Assembly: GCA_037783545.1 (NCBI GenBank)
Contig: JBBELK010000213.1
Coordinates: forward strand, 1,612,001-1,676,000
Length of the DNA: 64,000 nucleotides
Source of the DNA: Henricia sp. BOLD:AAB3569
Lineage: Eukaryota > Echinodermata > Asteroidea > Spinulosida > Echinasteridae
Direction of reading: 5' to 3'
Shown: in pieces, positions 25,701-37,585 of the stretch
Position numbering within the stretch: position 1 is the stretch's first letter
How the letters are laid out: the number at the start of each line of letters is the position of its first letter
Notes under the pieces: generated by a model
The model's input: only the letters and a program-made list of their open reading frames with translations
What the model was told of the DNA's origin: nothing
Databases searched by the model: none
Made by a program: the position numbers and the translations under genes

Positions 25701-28700
25701 CGCAAACCTGTTAAGCATTCGTCTACGACCATACCACATTGAATACACCGGTTCCCGTCTGATCACCGCAGTTAAGCAACATTGGGCTCGGTCAGTACTT
25801 CGGTGGGAGATCACCTGGGAATACCGAGTGTCGTAGGCACTTTTGTTTTGTCGAGTAAAATATTGTTCTTCAGTAAACGTTTAAAATTACGCAAACCTGT
25901 TAAGCATTCGTCTACGACCATACCACATTGAATACACCGGTTCCCGTCTGATCACCGCAGTTAAGCAACGTTGGGCTCGGTCAGTACTTCGGTGGGAGAC
26001 CACCTGGGAATATCTAGTGTCGTAGGCACTTTTGTTTTGTCGAGTAAAATATTGTTCTTCAGTAAACGTTTCCAATTACGCAAACCTGTTAAGCATTCGT
26101 CTACGACCATACCACATTGAATACACCGGTTCCCGTCTGATCACCGCAGTTAAGCAACGTTGGGCTCGGTCAGTACTTCGGTGGGAGACCACCTGGGAAT
26201 ACCGAGTGTCGTAGGCACTTTTGTTTTGTCGAGTAAAATATTGTTCTTCAGTAAACGTTTAAAATTAAGCAAACCTGTTAAGCATTCGTCTACGACCATA
26301 CCACATTGAATACACCGGTTCCCGTCTGATCACCGCAGTTAAGCAACGTTGGGCTCGGTCAGTACTTCGGTGGGAGACCACCTGGGAATACCGAGTGTCG
26401 TAGGCACTTTTGTTTTGTCGAGTAAAATATTGTTCTTCAGTAAACGTTTAAAATTACGCAAACCTGTTAAGCATTCGTCTACGACCATACCACATTGAAT
26501 ACACCGGTTCCCGTCTGATCGCCGCAGTTAAGCAACGTTGGGCTCGGTCAGTACTTCGGTGGGAGACCACCTGGGAATACCTAGTGTCGTAGGCACTTTT
26601 GTTCTGTCGAGTAAAATATTGTTCTTCAGTAAACGTTTCCAATTACGCAAACCTGTTAAGCATTCGTCTACGACCATACCACATTGAATACACCGGTTCC
26701 CGTCTGATCACCGCAGTTAAGCAACGTTGGGCTCGGTCAGTACTTCGGTGGGAGACCACCTGGGAATACCGAGTGTCGTAGGCACTTTTGTTTTGTCGAG
26801 TAAAATATTGTTCTTCAGTAAACGTTTCCAATTACGCAAACCTGTTAAGCATTCGTCTACGACCATACCACATTGAATACACCGGTTCCCGTCTGATCAC
26901 CGCAGTTAAGCAACGTTGGGCTCGGTCAGTACTTCGGTGGGAGACCACCTGGGAATACCGAGTGTCGTAGGCACTTTTGTTTTGTCGAGTAAAATATTGT
27001 TCTTCAGTAAACGTTTAAAATTACGCAAACCTGTTAAGCATTCGTCTACGACCATACCACATTGAATACACAGGTTCCCGTCTGATCACCGCAGTTAAGC
27101 AACGTTGGGCTCGGTCAGTACTTCGGTGGGAGACCACCTGGGAATACCGAGTGTCGTAGGCACTTTTGTTTTGTCGAGTAAAATATTGTTCTTCAGTAAA
27201 CGTTTAAAATTACGCAAACCTGTTAAGCATTCGTCTACGACAATACCACATTGAATACACCGGTTCCCGTCTGATCACCGCAGTTAAGCAACGTTGGGCT
27301 CGGTCAGTACTTCGGTGGGAGACCACCTGGGAATACCGAGTGTCGTAGGCACTTTTGTTTTGTCGAGTAAAATATTGTTCTTCAGTAAACGTTTAAAATT
27401 ACGCAAACCTGTTAAGCATTCGTCTACGACCATACCACATTGAATACACCGGTTCCCGTCTGATCACCGCAGTTAAGCAACGTTGGGCTCGGTCAGTACT
27501 TCGGTGGGAGACCACCTGGGAATACCGAGTGTCGTAGGCACTTTTGTTTTTAGTAAAATATTGTTCTTCAGTAAACGTTTAAAATTACGCAAACCTGTTA
27601 AGCATTCGTCTACGACCATACCACATTGAATACACCGGTTCCCGTCTGATCACCGCAGTTAAGCAACATTGGGCTCGGTCAGTACTTCGGTGGGAGATCA
27701 CCTGGGAATACCGAGTGTCGTAGGCACTTTTGTTTTGTCGAGTAAAATATTGTTCTTCAGTAAACGTTTAAAATTACGCAAACCTGTTAAGCATTCGTCT
27801 ACGACCATACCACATTGAATACACCGGTTCCCGTCTGATCACCGCAGTTAAGCAACATTGGGCTCGGTCAGTACTTCGGTGGGAGACCACCTGGGAATAC
27901 CTAGTGTCGTAGGCACTTTTGTTCTGTCGAGTAAAATATTGTTCTTCAGTAAACGTTTCCAATTACGCAAACCTGTTAAGCATTCGTCTACGACCATACC
28001 ACATTGAATACACCGGTTCCCGTCTGATCACCGCAGTTAAGCAACGTTGGGCTCGGTCAGTACTTCGGTGGGAGACCACCTGGGAATACCGAGTGTCGTA
28101 GGCACTTTTGTTTTGTCGAGTAAAATATTGTTCTTCAGTAAACGTTTCCAATTACGCAAACCTGTTAAGCATTCGTCTACGACCATACCACATTGAATAC
28201 ACCGGTTCCCGTCTGATCACCGCAGTTAAGCAACGTTGGGCTCGGTCAGTACTTCGGTGGGAGACCACCTGGGAATACCGAGTGTCGTAGGCACTTTTGT
28301 TTTGTCGAGTAAAATATTGTTCTTCAGTAAACGTTTAAAATTACGCAAACCTGTTAAGCATTCGTCTACGACCATACCACATTGAATACACAGGTTCCCG
28401 TCTGATCACCGCAGTTAAGCAACGTTGGGCTCGGTCAGTACTTCGGTGGGAGACCACCTGGGAATACCGAGTGTCGTAGGCACTTTTGTTTTGTCGAGTA
28501 AAATATTGTTCTTCAGTAAACGTTTAAAATTACGCAAACCTGTTAAGCATTCGTCTACGACAATACCACATTGAATACACCGGTTCCCGTCTGATCACCG
28601 CAGTTAAGCAACGTTGGGCTCGGTCAGTACTTCGGTGGGAGACCACCTGGGAATACCGAGTGTCGTAGGCACTTTTGTTTTGTCGAGTAAAATATTGTTC

Positions 28701-30933
28701 TTCAGTAAACGTTTAAAATTACGCAAACCTGTTAAGCATTCGTCTACGACCATACCACATTGAATACACCGGTTCCCGTCTGATCACCGCAGTTAAGCAA
28801 CGTTGGGCTCGGTCAGTACTTCGGTGGGAGACCACCTGGGAATACCGAGTGTCGTAGGCACTTTTGTTTTTAGTAAAATATTGTTCTTCAGTAAACGTTT
28901 AAAATTACGCAAACCTGTTAAGCATTCGTCTACGACCATACCACATTGAATACACCGGTTCCCGTCTGATCACCGCAGTTAAGCAACATTGGGCTCGGTC
29001 AGTACTTCGGTGGGAGATCACCTGGGAATACCGAGTGTCGTAGGCACTTTTGTTTTGTCGAGTAAAATATTGTTCTTCAGTAAACGTTTAAAATTACGCA
29101 AACCTGTTAAGCATTCGTCTACGACCATACCACATTGAATACACCGGTTCCCGTCTGATCACCGCAGTTAAGCAACGTTGGGCTCGGTCAGTACTTCGGT
29201 GGGAGACCACCTGGGAATATCTAGTGTCGTAGGCACTTTTGTTTTGTCGAGTAAAATATTGTTCTTCAGTAAACGTTTCCAATTACGCAAACCTGTTAAG
29301 CATTCGTCTACGACCATACCACATTGAATACACCGGTTCCCGTCTGATCACCGCAGTTAAGCAACGTTGGGCTCGGTCAGTACTTCGGTGGGAGACCACC
29401 TGGGAATACCGAGTGTCGTAGGCACTTTTGTTTTGTCGAGTAAAATATTGTTCTTCAGTAAACGTTTAAAATTAAGCAAACCTGTTAAGCATTCGTCTAC
29501 GACCATACCACATTGAATACACCGGTTCCCGTCTGATCACCGCAGTTAAGCAACGTTGGGCTCGGTCAGTACTTCGGTGGGAGACCACCTGGGAATACCG
29601 AGTGTCGTAGGCACTTTTGTTTTGTCGAGTAAAATATTGTTCTTCAGTAAACGTTTAAAATTACGCAAACCTGTTAAGCATTCGTCTACGACCATACCAC
29701 ATTGAATACACCGGTTCCCGTCTGATCGCCGCAGTTAAGCAACGTTGGGCTCGGTCAGTACTTCGGTGGGAGACCACCTGGGAATACCTAGTGTCGTAGG
29801 CACTTTTGTTCTGTCGAGTAAAATATTGTTCTTCAGTAAACGTTTCCAATTACGCAAACCTGTTAAGCATTCGTCTACGACCATACCACATTGAATACAC
29901 CGGTTCCCGTCTGATCACCGCAGTTAAGCAACGTTGGGCTCGGTCAGTACTTCGGTGGGAGACCACCTGGGAATACCGAGTGTCGTAGGCACTTTTGTTT
30001 TGTCGAGTAAAATATTGTTCTTCAGTAAACGTTTCCAATTACGCAAACCTGTTAAGCATTCGTCTACGACCATACCACATTGAATACACCGGTTCCCGTC
30101 TGATCACCGCAGTTAAGCAACGTTGGGCTCGGTCAGTACTTCGGTGGGAGACCACCTGGGAATACCGAGTGTCGTAGGCACTTTTGTTTTGTCGAGTAAA
30201 ATATTGTTCTTCAGTAAACGTTTAAAATTACGCAAACCTGTTAAGCATTCGTCTACGACCATACCACATTGAATACACAGGTTCCCGTCTGATCACCGCA
30301 GTTAAGCAACGTTGGGCTCGGTCAGTACTTCGGTGGGAGACCACCTGGGAATACCGAGTGTCGTAGGCACTTTTGTTTTGTCGAGTAAAATATTGTTCTT
30401 CAGTAAACGTTTAAAATTACGCAAACCTGTTAAGCATTCGTCTACGACAATACCACATTGAATACACCGGTTCCCGTCTGATCACCGCAGTTAAGCAACG
30501 TTGGGCTCGGTCAGTACTTCGGTGGGAGACCACCTGGGAATACCGAGTGTCGTAGGCACTTTTGTTTTGTCGAGTAAAATATTGTTCTTCAGTAAACGTT
30601 TAAAATTACGCAAACCTGTTAAGCATTCGTCTACGACCATACCACATTGAATACACCGGTTCCCGTCTGATCACCGCAGTTAAGCAACGTTGGGCTCGGT
30701 CAGTACTTCGGTGGGAGACCACCTGGGAATACCGAGTGTCGTAGGCACTTTTGTTTTTAGTAAAATATTGTTCTTCAGTAAACGTTTAAAATTACGCAAA
30801 CCTGTTAAGCATTCGTCTACGACCATACCACATTGAATACACCGGTTCCCGTCTGATCACCGCAGTTAAGCAACATTGGGCTCGGTCAGTACTTCGGTGG
30901 GAGATCACCTGGGAATACCGAGTGTCGTAGGCA
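22703..30933 (+). rRNA. 5S gene block 5 (44 copies), in the 17-unit repeat
   Basis: Genes start at 22703, 22892, 23081, 23270, 23459, 23648, 23837, 24026, 24215, 24401, 24590, 24779, 24968, 25157, 25346, 25535, 25721, 25910, 26099, 26288, 26477, 26666, 26855, 27044, 27233, 27422, 27608, 27797, 27986, 28175, 28364, 28553, 28742, 28928, 29117, 29306, 29495, 29684, 29873, 30062, 30251, 30440, 30629 and 30815. Short spacers precede 24401, 25721, 27608, 28928 and 30815 only. Marks include ACACAGGTTC at 23837 and its copies, CGACAATACC at 24026 and its copies, and G61A (CAACATTGGG) with GAGATCACC at 24401 and its copies. Confidence 0.97.
22703..30933 (+). repeat. 17-unit higher-order repeat, 3207 bp, 2.6 copies
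   Basis: Copies begin at genes 22703, 25910 and 29117, exactly 3207 bp apart (15 long and 2 short units). The first two are complete; the third stops after gene 30815. Each copy opens with a gene ending in TATCTAGTG and a TTTCC spacer, then a spacer with TTAAGCAAACC, then the A45G gene. Inside the copy, seven units (1320 bp) are themselves repeated: genes 23459-24590 match 24779-25910. So 3207 = 1320 + 1320 + 567. I saw no difference between the three copies at the marks I followed, which means very recent duplication or an assembly effect. Confidence 0.9.
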
Positions 30934-31003
30934 CTTTTGTTTTGTCGAGTAAAATATTGTTCTTCAGTAAACGTTTAAAATTACGCAAACCTGTTAAGCA
31001 TTC

Positions 31004-34000
31004 GTCTACGACCATACCACATTGAATACACCGGTTCCCGTCTGATCACCGCAGTTAAGCAACGTTGGGCTCGGTCAGTACTTCGCTGGGAGACCACCTG
31101 GGAATACCGAGTGTCGTAGGCACTTTTGTTTTGTCGAGTAAAATATTGTTCTTCAGTAAACGTTTAAAATTACGCAAACCTGTTAAGCATTCGTCTACGA
31201 CCATACCACATTGAATACACCGGTTCCCGTCTGATCACCGCAGTTAAGCAACGTTGGGCTCGGTCAGTACTTCGGTGGGAGACCACCTGGGAATACCGAG
31301 TGTCGTAGGCACTTTTGTTTTTAGTAAAATATTGTTCTTCAGTAAACGTTTAAAATTACGCAAACCTGTTAAGCATTCGTCTACGACCATACCACATTGA
31401 ATACACCGGTTCCCGTCTGATCACCGCAGTTAAGCAACGTTGGGCTCGGTCAGTACTTCGGTGGGAGACCACCTGGGAATACCGAGTGTCGTAGGCACTT
31501 TTGTTTTGTCGAGTAAAATATTGTTCTTCAGTAAACGTTTAAAATTACGCAAACCTGTTAAGCATTCGTCTACGACCATACCACATTGAATACACCGGTT
31601 CCCGTCTGATCACCGCAGTTAAGCAACGTTGGGCTCGGTCAGTACTTCGCTGGGAGACCACCTGGGAATACCGAGTGTCGTAGCCACTTTTGTTTTGTCG
31701 AGTAAAATATTGTTCTTCAGTAAACGTTTAAAATTACGCAAACCTGTTAAGCATTCGTCTACGACCATACCACATTGAATACACCGGTTCCCGTCTGATC
31801 ACCGCAGTTAAGCAACGTTGGGCTCGGTCAGTACTTCGGTGGGAGACCACCTGGGAATACCGAGTGTCGTAGGCACTTTTGTTTTGTCGAGTAAAATATT
31901 GTTCTTCAGTAAACGTTTAACATTACGCAAACCTGTTTAGCATTCGTCTACGACCATACCACATTGAATACACCGGTTCCCGTCTGATCACCGCAGTTAA
32001 GCAACGTTGGGATCGGTCAGTACTTCGGTGGGAGACCACCTGGGAATACCGAGTGTCGTAGGCACTTTTGTTTTTAGTAAAATATTGTTCTTCAGTAAAC
32101 GTTTAAAATTACGCAAACCTGTTAAGCATTCGTCTACGACCATACCACATTGAATACACCGGTTCCCGTCTGATCACCGCAGTTAAGCAACGTTGGGCTC
32201 GGTCAGTACTTCGGTGGGAGACCACCTGGGAATACCGAGTGTCGTAGGCACTTTTGTTTTGTCGAGTAAAATATTGTTCTTCAGTAAACGTTTAACATTA
32301 CGCAAACCTGTTAAGCATTCGTCTACGACCATACCACATTGAATACACCGGTTCCCGTCTGATCACCGCAGTTAAGCAACGTTGGGCTCGGTCAGTACTT
32401 CGGTGGGAGACCACCTGGGAATACCGAGTGTCGTAGGCACTTTTGTTTTTAGTAAAATATTGTTCTTCAGTAAACGTTTAAAATTACGCAAACCTGTTAA
32501 GCATTCGTCTACGACCATACCACATTGAATACACCGGTTCCCGTCTGATCACCGCAGTTAAGCAACGTTGGGCTCGGTCAGTACTTCGGTGGGAGACCAC
32601 CTGGGAATACCGAGTGTCGTAGGCACTTTTGTTTTTAGTAAAATATTGTTCTTCAGTAAACGTTTAAAATTACGCAAACCTGTTAAGCATTCGTCTACGA
32701 CCATACCACATTGAATACACCGGTTCCCGTCTGATCACCGCAGTTAAGCAACGTTGGGCTCGGTCAGTACTTCGGTGGGAGACCACCTGGGAATACCTAG
32801 TGTCGTAGGCACTTTTGTTTTGTCGAGTAAAATATTGTTCTTCAGTAAACGTTTCCAATTACGCAAACCTGTTAAGCATTCGTCTACGACCATACCACAT
32901 TGAATACACCGGTTCCCGTCTGATCACCGCAGTTAAGCAACGTTGGGCTCGGTCAGTACTTCGGTGGGAGACCACCTGGGAATACCGAGTGTCGTAGGCA
33001 CTTTTGTTTTGTCGAGTAAAATATTGTTCTTCAGTAAACGTTTAAAATTACGCAAACCTGTTAAGCATTCGTCTACGACCATACCACATTGAATACACCG
33101 GTTCCCGTCTGATCACCGCAGTTAAGCAACGTTGGGCTCGGTCAGTACTTCGGTGGGAGACCACCTGGGAATATCTAGTGTCGTAGGCACTTTTGTTTTG
33201 TCGAGTAAAATATTGTTCTTCAGTAAACGTTTCTAATTACGCAAACCTGTTAAGCATTCGTCTACGACCATACCACATTGAATACACCGGTTCCCGTCTG
33301 ATCACCGCAGTTAAGCAACGTTGGGCTCGGTCAGTACTTCGGTGGGAGACCACCTGGGAATACCGAGTGTCGTTGGCACTTTTGTTTTGTCGAGTAAAAT
33401 ATTGTTCTTCAGTAAACGTTTAAAATTAAGCAAACCTGTTAAGCATTCGTCTACGACCATACCACATTGAATACATCGGTTCCCGTCTGATCACCGCAGT
33501 TAAGCAACGTTGGGCTCGGTCAGTACTTCGGTGGGAGACCACCTGGGAATACCGAGTGTCGTAGGCACTTTTGTTTTTAGTAAAATATTGTTCTTCAGTA
33601 AACGTTTAAAATTACGCAAACCTGTTAAGCATTTGTCTACGACCATACCACATTGAATACACCGGTTCCCGTCTGATCACCGCAGTTAAGCAACGTTGGG
33701 ATCGGTCAGTACTTCGGTGGGAGACCACCTGGGAATACCGAGTGTCGTAGGCACTTTTGTTTTGTCGAGTAAAATATTGTTCTTCAGTAAACGTTTAAAA
33801 TTACGCAAACCTGTTAAGCATTCGTCTACGACCATACCACATTGAATACACCGGTTCCCGTCTGATCGCCGCAGTTAAGCAACGTTGGGCTCGGTCAGTA
33901 CTTCGGTGGGAGACCACCTGGGAATACCTAGTGTCATAGGCACTTTTGTTCTGTCGAGTAAAATATTGTTCTTCAGTAAACGTTTCCAATTACGCAAACC

Positions 34001-36957
34001 TGTTAAGCATTCGTCTACGACCATACCACATTGAATACACCGGTTGCCGTCTGATCACCGCAGTTAAGCAACGTTGGGCTCGGTCAGTACTTCGGTGGGA
34101 GACCACCTGGGAATACCGAGTGTCGTAGGCACTTTTGTTTTGTCGAGTAAAATATTGTTCTTCAGTAAACGTTTAAAATTACGCAAACCTGTCAAGCATT
34201 CGTCTACGACCATACCACATTGAATACACCGGTTCCCGTCTGATCACCGCAGTTAAGCAACGTTGGGCTCGGTCAGTACTTCGGTGGGAGACCACCTGGG
34301 AATATCTAGTGTCGTAGGCACTTTTGTTTTGTCGAGTAAAATATTGTTCTTCAGTAAACGTTTCTAATTACGCAAACCTGTTAAGCATTCGTCTACGACC
34401 ATACCACATTGAATACACCGGTTCCCGTCTGATCACCGCAGTTAAGCAACGTTGGGCTCGGTCAGTACTTCGGTGGGAGACCACCTGGGAATACCGAGTG
34501 TCGTAGGCACTTTTGTTTTGTCGAGTAAAATATTGTTTTTCAGTAAACGTTTAAAATTAAGCAAACCTGTTAAGCATTCGTCTACGACCATACCACATTG
34601 AATACACCGGTTCCCGTCTGATCACCGCAGTTAAGCAACGTTGGGCTCGGTCAGTACTTCGGTGGGAGACCACCTGGGAATACCGAGTGTCGTAGGCACT
34701 TTTGTTTTTAGTAAAATATTGTTCTTCAGTAAACGTTTAAAATTACGCAAACCTGTTAAGCATTCGTCTACGACCATACCACATTGAATACACCGGTTCC
34801 CGTCTAATCACCGAAGTTAAGCAACGTTGGGATCGGTCAGTACTTCGGTGGGAGACCACCTGGGAATACCGAGTGTCGTAGGCACTTTTGTTTTGTCGAG
34901 TAAAATATTGTTCTTCAGTAAACGTTTAAAATTACGCAAACCTGTTAAGCATTCGTCTACGACCATACCACATTGAATACACCGGTTCCCGTCTGATCGC
35001 CGCAGTTAAGCAACGTTGGGCTCGGTCAGTACTTCGGTGGGAGACCACCTGGGAATACCTAGTGTCGTAGGCACTTTTGTTCTGTCGAGTAAAATATTGT
35101 TCTTCAGTAAACGTTTCCAATTACGCAAACCTGTTAAGCATTCGTCTACGACCATACCACATTGAATACACCGGTTCCCGTCTGATCACCGCAGTTAAGC
35201 AACGTTGGGCTCGGTCAGTACTTCGGTGGGAGACCACCTGGGAATACCGAGTGTCGTAGGCACTTTTGTTTTGTCGAGTAAAATATTGTTCTTCAGTAAA
35301 CGTTTAAAATTACGCAAACCTGTTAAGCATTCGTCTACGACCATACTACATTGAATACACCGGTTCCCGTCTGATCACCGCAGTTAAGCAACGTTGGGCT
35401 CGGTCAGTACTTCGGTGGGAGACCACCTGGGAATACCGAGTGTCGTAGGCACTTTTGTTTTTAGTAAAATATTGTTCTTCAGTAAACGTTTAAAATTACG
35501 CAAACCTGTTAAGCATTCGTCTACGACCATACCACATTGAATACACCGGTTCCCGTCTGATCACCGCAGTTAAGCAACGTTGGGCTCGGTCAGTACTTCG
35601 GTGGGAGACCACCTGGGAATACCGAGTGTCGTAGGCACTTTTGTTTTGTCGAGTAAAATATTGTTCTTCAGTAAACGTTTAAAATTACGCAAACCTGTTA
35701 AGCATTCGTCTACGACCATACCACATTGAATACACCGGTTCCCGTCTGATCACCGCAGTTAAGCAACGTTGGGCTCGGTCAGTACTTCGGTGGGAGACCA
35801 CCTGGGAATACCTAGTGTCGTAGGCACTTTTGTTTTGTCGAGTAAAATATTGTTCTTCAGTAAACGTTTCCAATTACGCAAACCTGTTAAGCATTCGTCT
35901 ACGACCATACCACATTGAATACACCGGTTCCCGTCTGATCACCGCAGTTAAGCAACGTTGGGCTCGGTCAGTACTTCGGTGGGAGACCACCTGGGAATAC
36001 CGAGTGTCGTAGGCACTTTTGTTTTGTCGAGTAAAATATTGTTCTTCAGTAAACGTTTAAAATTACGCAAACCTGTTAAGCATTCGTCTACGACCATACC
36101 ACATTGAATACACAGGTTCCCGTCTGATCACCGCAGTTAAGCAACGTTGGGCTCGGTCAGTACTTCGGTGGGAGACCACCTGGGAATACCGAGTGTCGTA
36201 GGCACTTTTGTTTTGTCGAGTAAAATATTGTTCTTCAGTAAACGTTTAAAATTACGCAAACCTGTTAAGCATTCGTCTACGACAATACCACATTGAATAC
36301 ACCGGTTCCCGTCTGATCACCGCAGTTAAGCAACGTTGGGCTCGGTCAGTACTTCGGTGGGATACCACCTGGGAATACCGAGTGTCGTAGGCACTTTTGT
36401 TTTGTCGAGTAAAATATTGTTCTTCAGTAAACGTTTAAAATTACGCAAACCTGTTAAGCATTCGTCTACGACCATACCACATTGAATACACCGGTTCCCG
36501 TCTGATCACCGCAGTTAAGCAACGTTGGGCTCGGTCAGTACTTCGGTGGGAGACCACCTGGGAATACCGAGTGTCGTAGGCACTTTTGTTTTTAGTAAAA
36601 TATTGTTCTTCAGTAAACGATTAAAATTACGCAAACCTGTTAAGCATTCGTCTACGACCATACCACATTGAATACACCGGTTCCCGTCTGATCACCGCAG
36701 TTAAGCAACGTTGGGCTCGGTCAGTACTTCGGTGGGAGACCACCTGGGAATACCTAGTGTCGTAGGCACTTTTGTTTTGTCGAGTAAAATATTGTTCTTC
36801 AGTAAACGTTTAAAATTACGCAAACCTGTTAAGCATTCGTCTACGACCATACCACATTGAATACACTGGTTCCCGTCTGATCACCGCAGTTAAGCAACGT
36901 TGGGCTCGGTCAGTACTTCGGTGGGAGACCACCTGGGAATACCTAGTGTCGTAGGCA
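31004..36957 (+). rRNA. 5S gene block 6 (32 copies)
   Basis: Genes start at 31004, 31193, 31379, 31568, 31757, 31946, 32132, 32321, 32507, 32693, 32882, 33071, 33260, 33449, 33635, 33824, 34013, 34202, 34391, 34580, 34766, 34955, 35144, 35333, 35519, 35708, 35897, 36086, 36275, 36464, 36650 and 36839. Marks: CTTCGCTGGG with GTAGCCAC at 31568; TTTCTAATTA spacers before 33260 and 34391, 1131 bp apart; A45G at 33824 and 34955, also 1131 bp apart. Genes 31568-32882 match 21389-22703 at an offset of 10179 bp. The gene 36275 has GATACCACC, changing the helix IV loop. Confidence 0.97.
33071..35262 (+). repeat. 6-unit (1131-bp) duplication
   Basis: Genes 33071, 33260, 33449, 33635, 33824 and 34013 match 34202, 34391, 34580, 34766, 34955 and 35144 in order, with a constant step of 1131 bp (five long and one short unit). 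Shared marks are TATCTAGTG followed by a TTTCTAATTA spacer, TTAAGCAAACC in the next spacer, C67A, and A45G followed by TTCTGTCG. Each copy has private substitutions, such as TCGTTGGCAC near 33372 and CGAAGTTAAGC near 34813. Confidence 0.8.
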
Positions 36958-37027
36958 CTTTTGTTTTGTCGAGTAAAATATTGTTCTTCAGTAAACGTTT
37001 CCAATTACGCAAACCTGTTAAGCATTC

Positions 37028-37079
37028 GTCTACGACCATACCACATTGAATACACCGGTTCCCGTCTGATCACCGCAGT
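37028..37079 (+). pseudogene. 5S rRNA gene, 5' half (split by insertion)
   Basis: nt 1-52 of the 5S gene are normal, ending in CGCAGT, and then the sequence changes to the inserted element. The gene lies behind a TTTCC-type spacer and follows a G106T gene (36839). Most of the A box and the intermediate element (nt 53-72) are missing from both halves, so the locus cannot be a working 5S gene. Confidence 0.95.
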
Positions 37080-37083
37080 GATG

Positions 37084-37117
37084 CTACAGTCACACGGTCA
37101 AATACGTATGCTGCGGA
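37084..37117 (+). repeat. Left terminal inverted repeat
   Basis: This 34-bp end matches the reverse complement of 37441-37474 at 29 of 34 positions, with the outer CAGTCACACGGTCA perfect. It lies 4 bp inside the left junction with the 5S gene; GATG separates it from the 5S CAGT. Confidence 0.85.
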
Positions 37118-37407
37118 TTTTTTATATTCTTTATCCGCAGAAAATCACTTAAAAATTGCGCAGAAAAGTTAAATTAGCCATGAAATACGGATAATTGCGG
37201 ATGAATTACGGATAAATACGGACATTTACGCCTAAATAAAAAACAATTGCGGCAGGTGACATCTAATTTTTACGGATAGTTTACGGAGAGTTACGTATAT
37301 TACGGATAATTACGGATGCATTGCGGATTTTTTACGGATTTTTTATCCTGGCGGATGCTGCGGATTCGGCGGATTAATTACGGATCCATTACGGATAGAT
37401 ACGGATT

Positions 37408-37438
37408 CTGCGGATTTTTTACGGACAAAAATCCGCAG
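37408..37438. repeat. Perfect 12-bp hairpin inside the element
   Basis: CTGCGGATTTTT and AAAAATCCGCAG form a perfect 12-bp stem around a 7-base loop (TACGGAC). It sits just inside the right terminal repeat. A weaker partner with an 8-bp stem (CTGCGGAT/ATCCGCAG) and 14-base loop lies at 37111-37140, just inside the left end. Confidence 0.85.
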
Positions 37439-37440
37439 CG

Positions 37441-37474
37441 TCCGCAAGATCCGTATATGACCGTGTGACTGCAG
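37441..37474 (-). repeat. Right terminal inverted repeat
   Basis: Read on the - strand this matches the left end at 29 of 34 positions. The last three bases (CAG) are shared with the CAGT of the 5S gene, so the exact element end is uncertain by a few bases. Confidence 0.85.
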
Positions 37475-37518
37475 TACTTCGGTGGGAGACCACCTGGGAA
37501 TACCGAGTGTCGTAGGCA
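37472..37518 (+). pseudogene. 5S rRNA gene, 3' half (split by insertion)
   Basis: nt 73-119 resume directly after the element, starting with CAGTACTTCGG. The C box and the pol III terminator are intact. A short-type spacer follows and leads to the normal gene at 37586. Confidence 0.95.
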
Positions 37519-37585
37519 CTTTTGTTTTTAGTAAAATATTGTTCTTCAGTAAACGTTTAAAATTACGCAAACCTGTTAAGCATTC

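Larger units (their letters stand above)
37080..37471. mobile_element. Short non-coding DNA element inside a 5S gene (MITE-like)
   Basis: A 392-bp segment unlike the array sits between nt 52 and nt 73 of one 5S gene. Its ends are inverted repeats, with CAGTCACACGGTCA on the left and its complement on the right. It has no credible coding capacity, so if it is a transposon it is non-autonomous. The interior is full of TACGGAT and TGCGGAT motifs, about 16 CGGAT on the + strand. Twenty bases of the gene are absent at the site and no clear target duplication flanks it; CAGT occurs at both junctions. I do not recognise the superfamily. It occurs once in the window. Confidence 0.75.

Noticed and set aside
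33193-33423. A longer + strand open frame of 76 codons that reads into the next unit
   Set aside because: A single base change (CGTTGGC for CGTAGGC) in one 5S gene removes a stop. It is a side effect of the same repeat frame.
37080-37471. Assigning the insertion to a named superfamily (hAT, Tc1/mariner, P or Kolobok)
   Set aside because: No transposase, no clear 8-bp, TA or TTAA target duplication, and I do not recognise the end sequence. Naming a family would be a guess.
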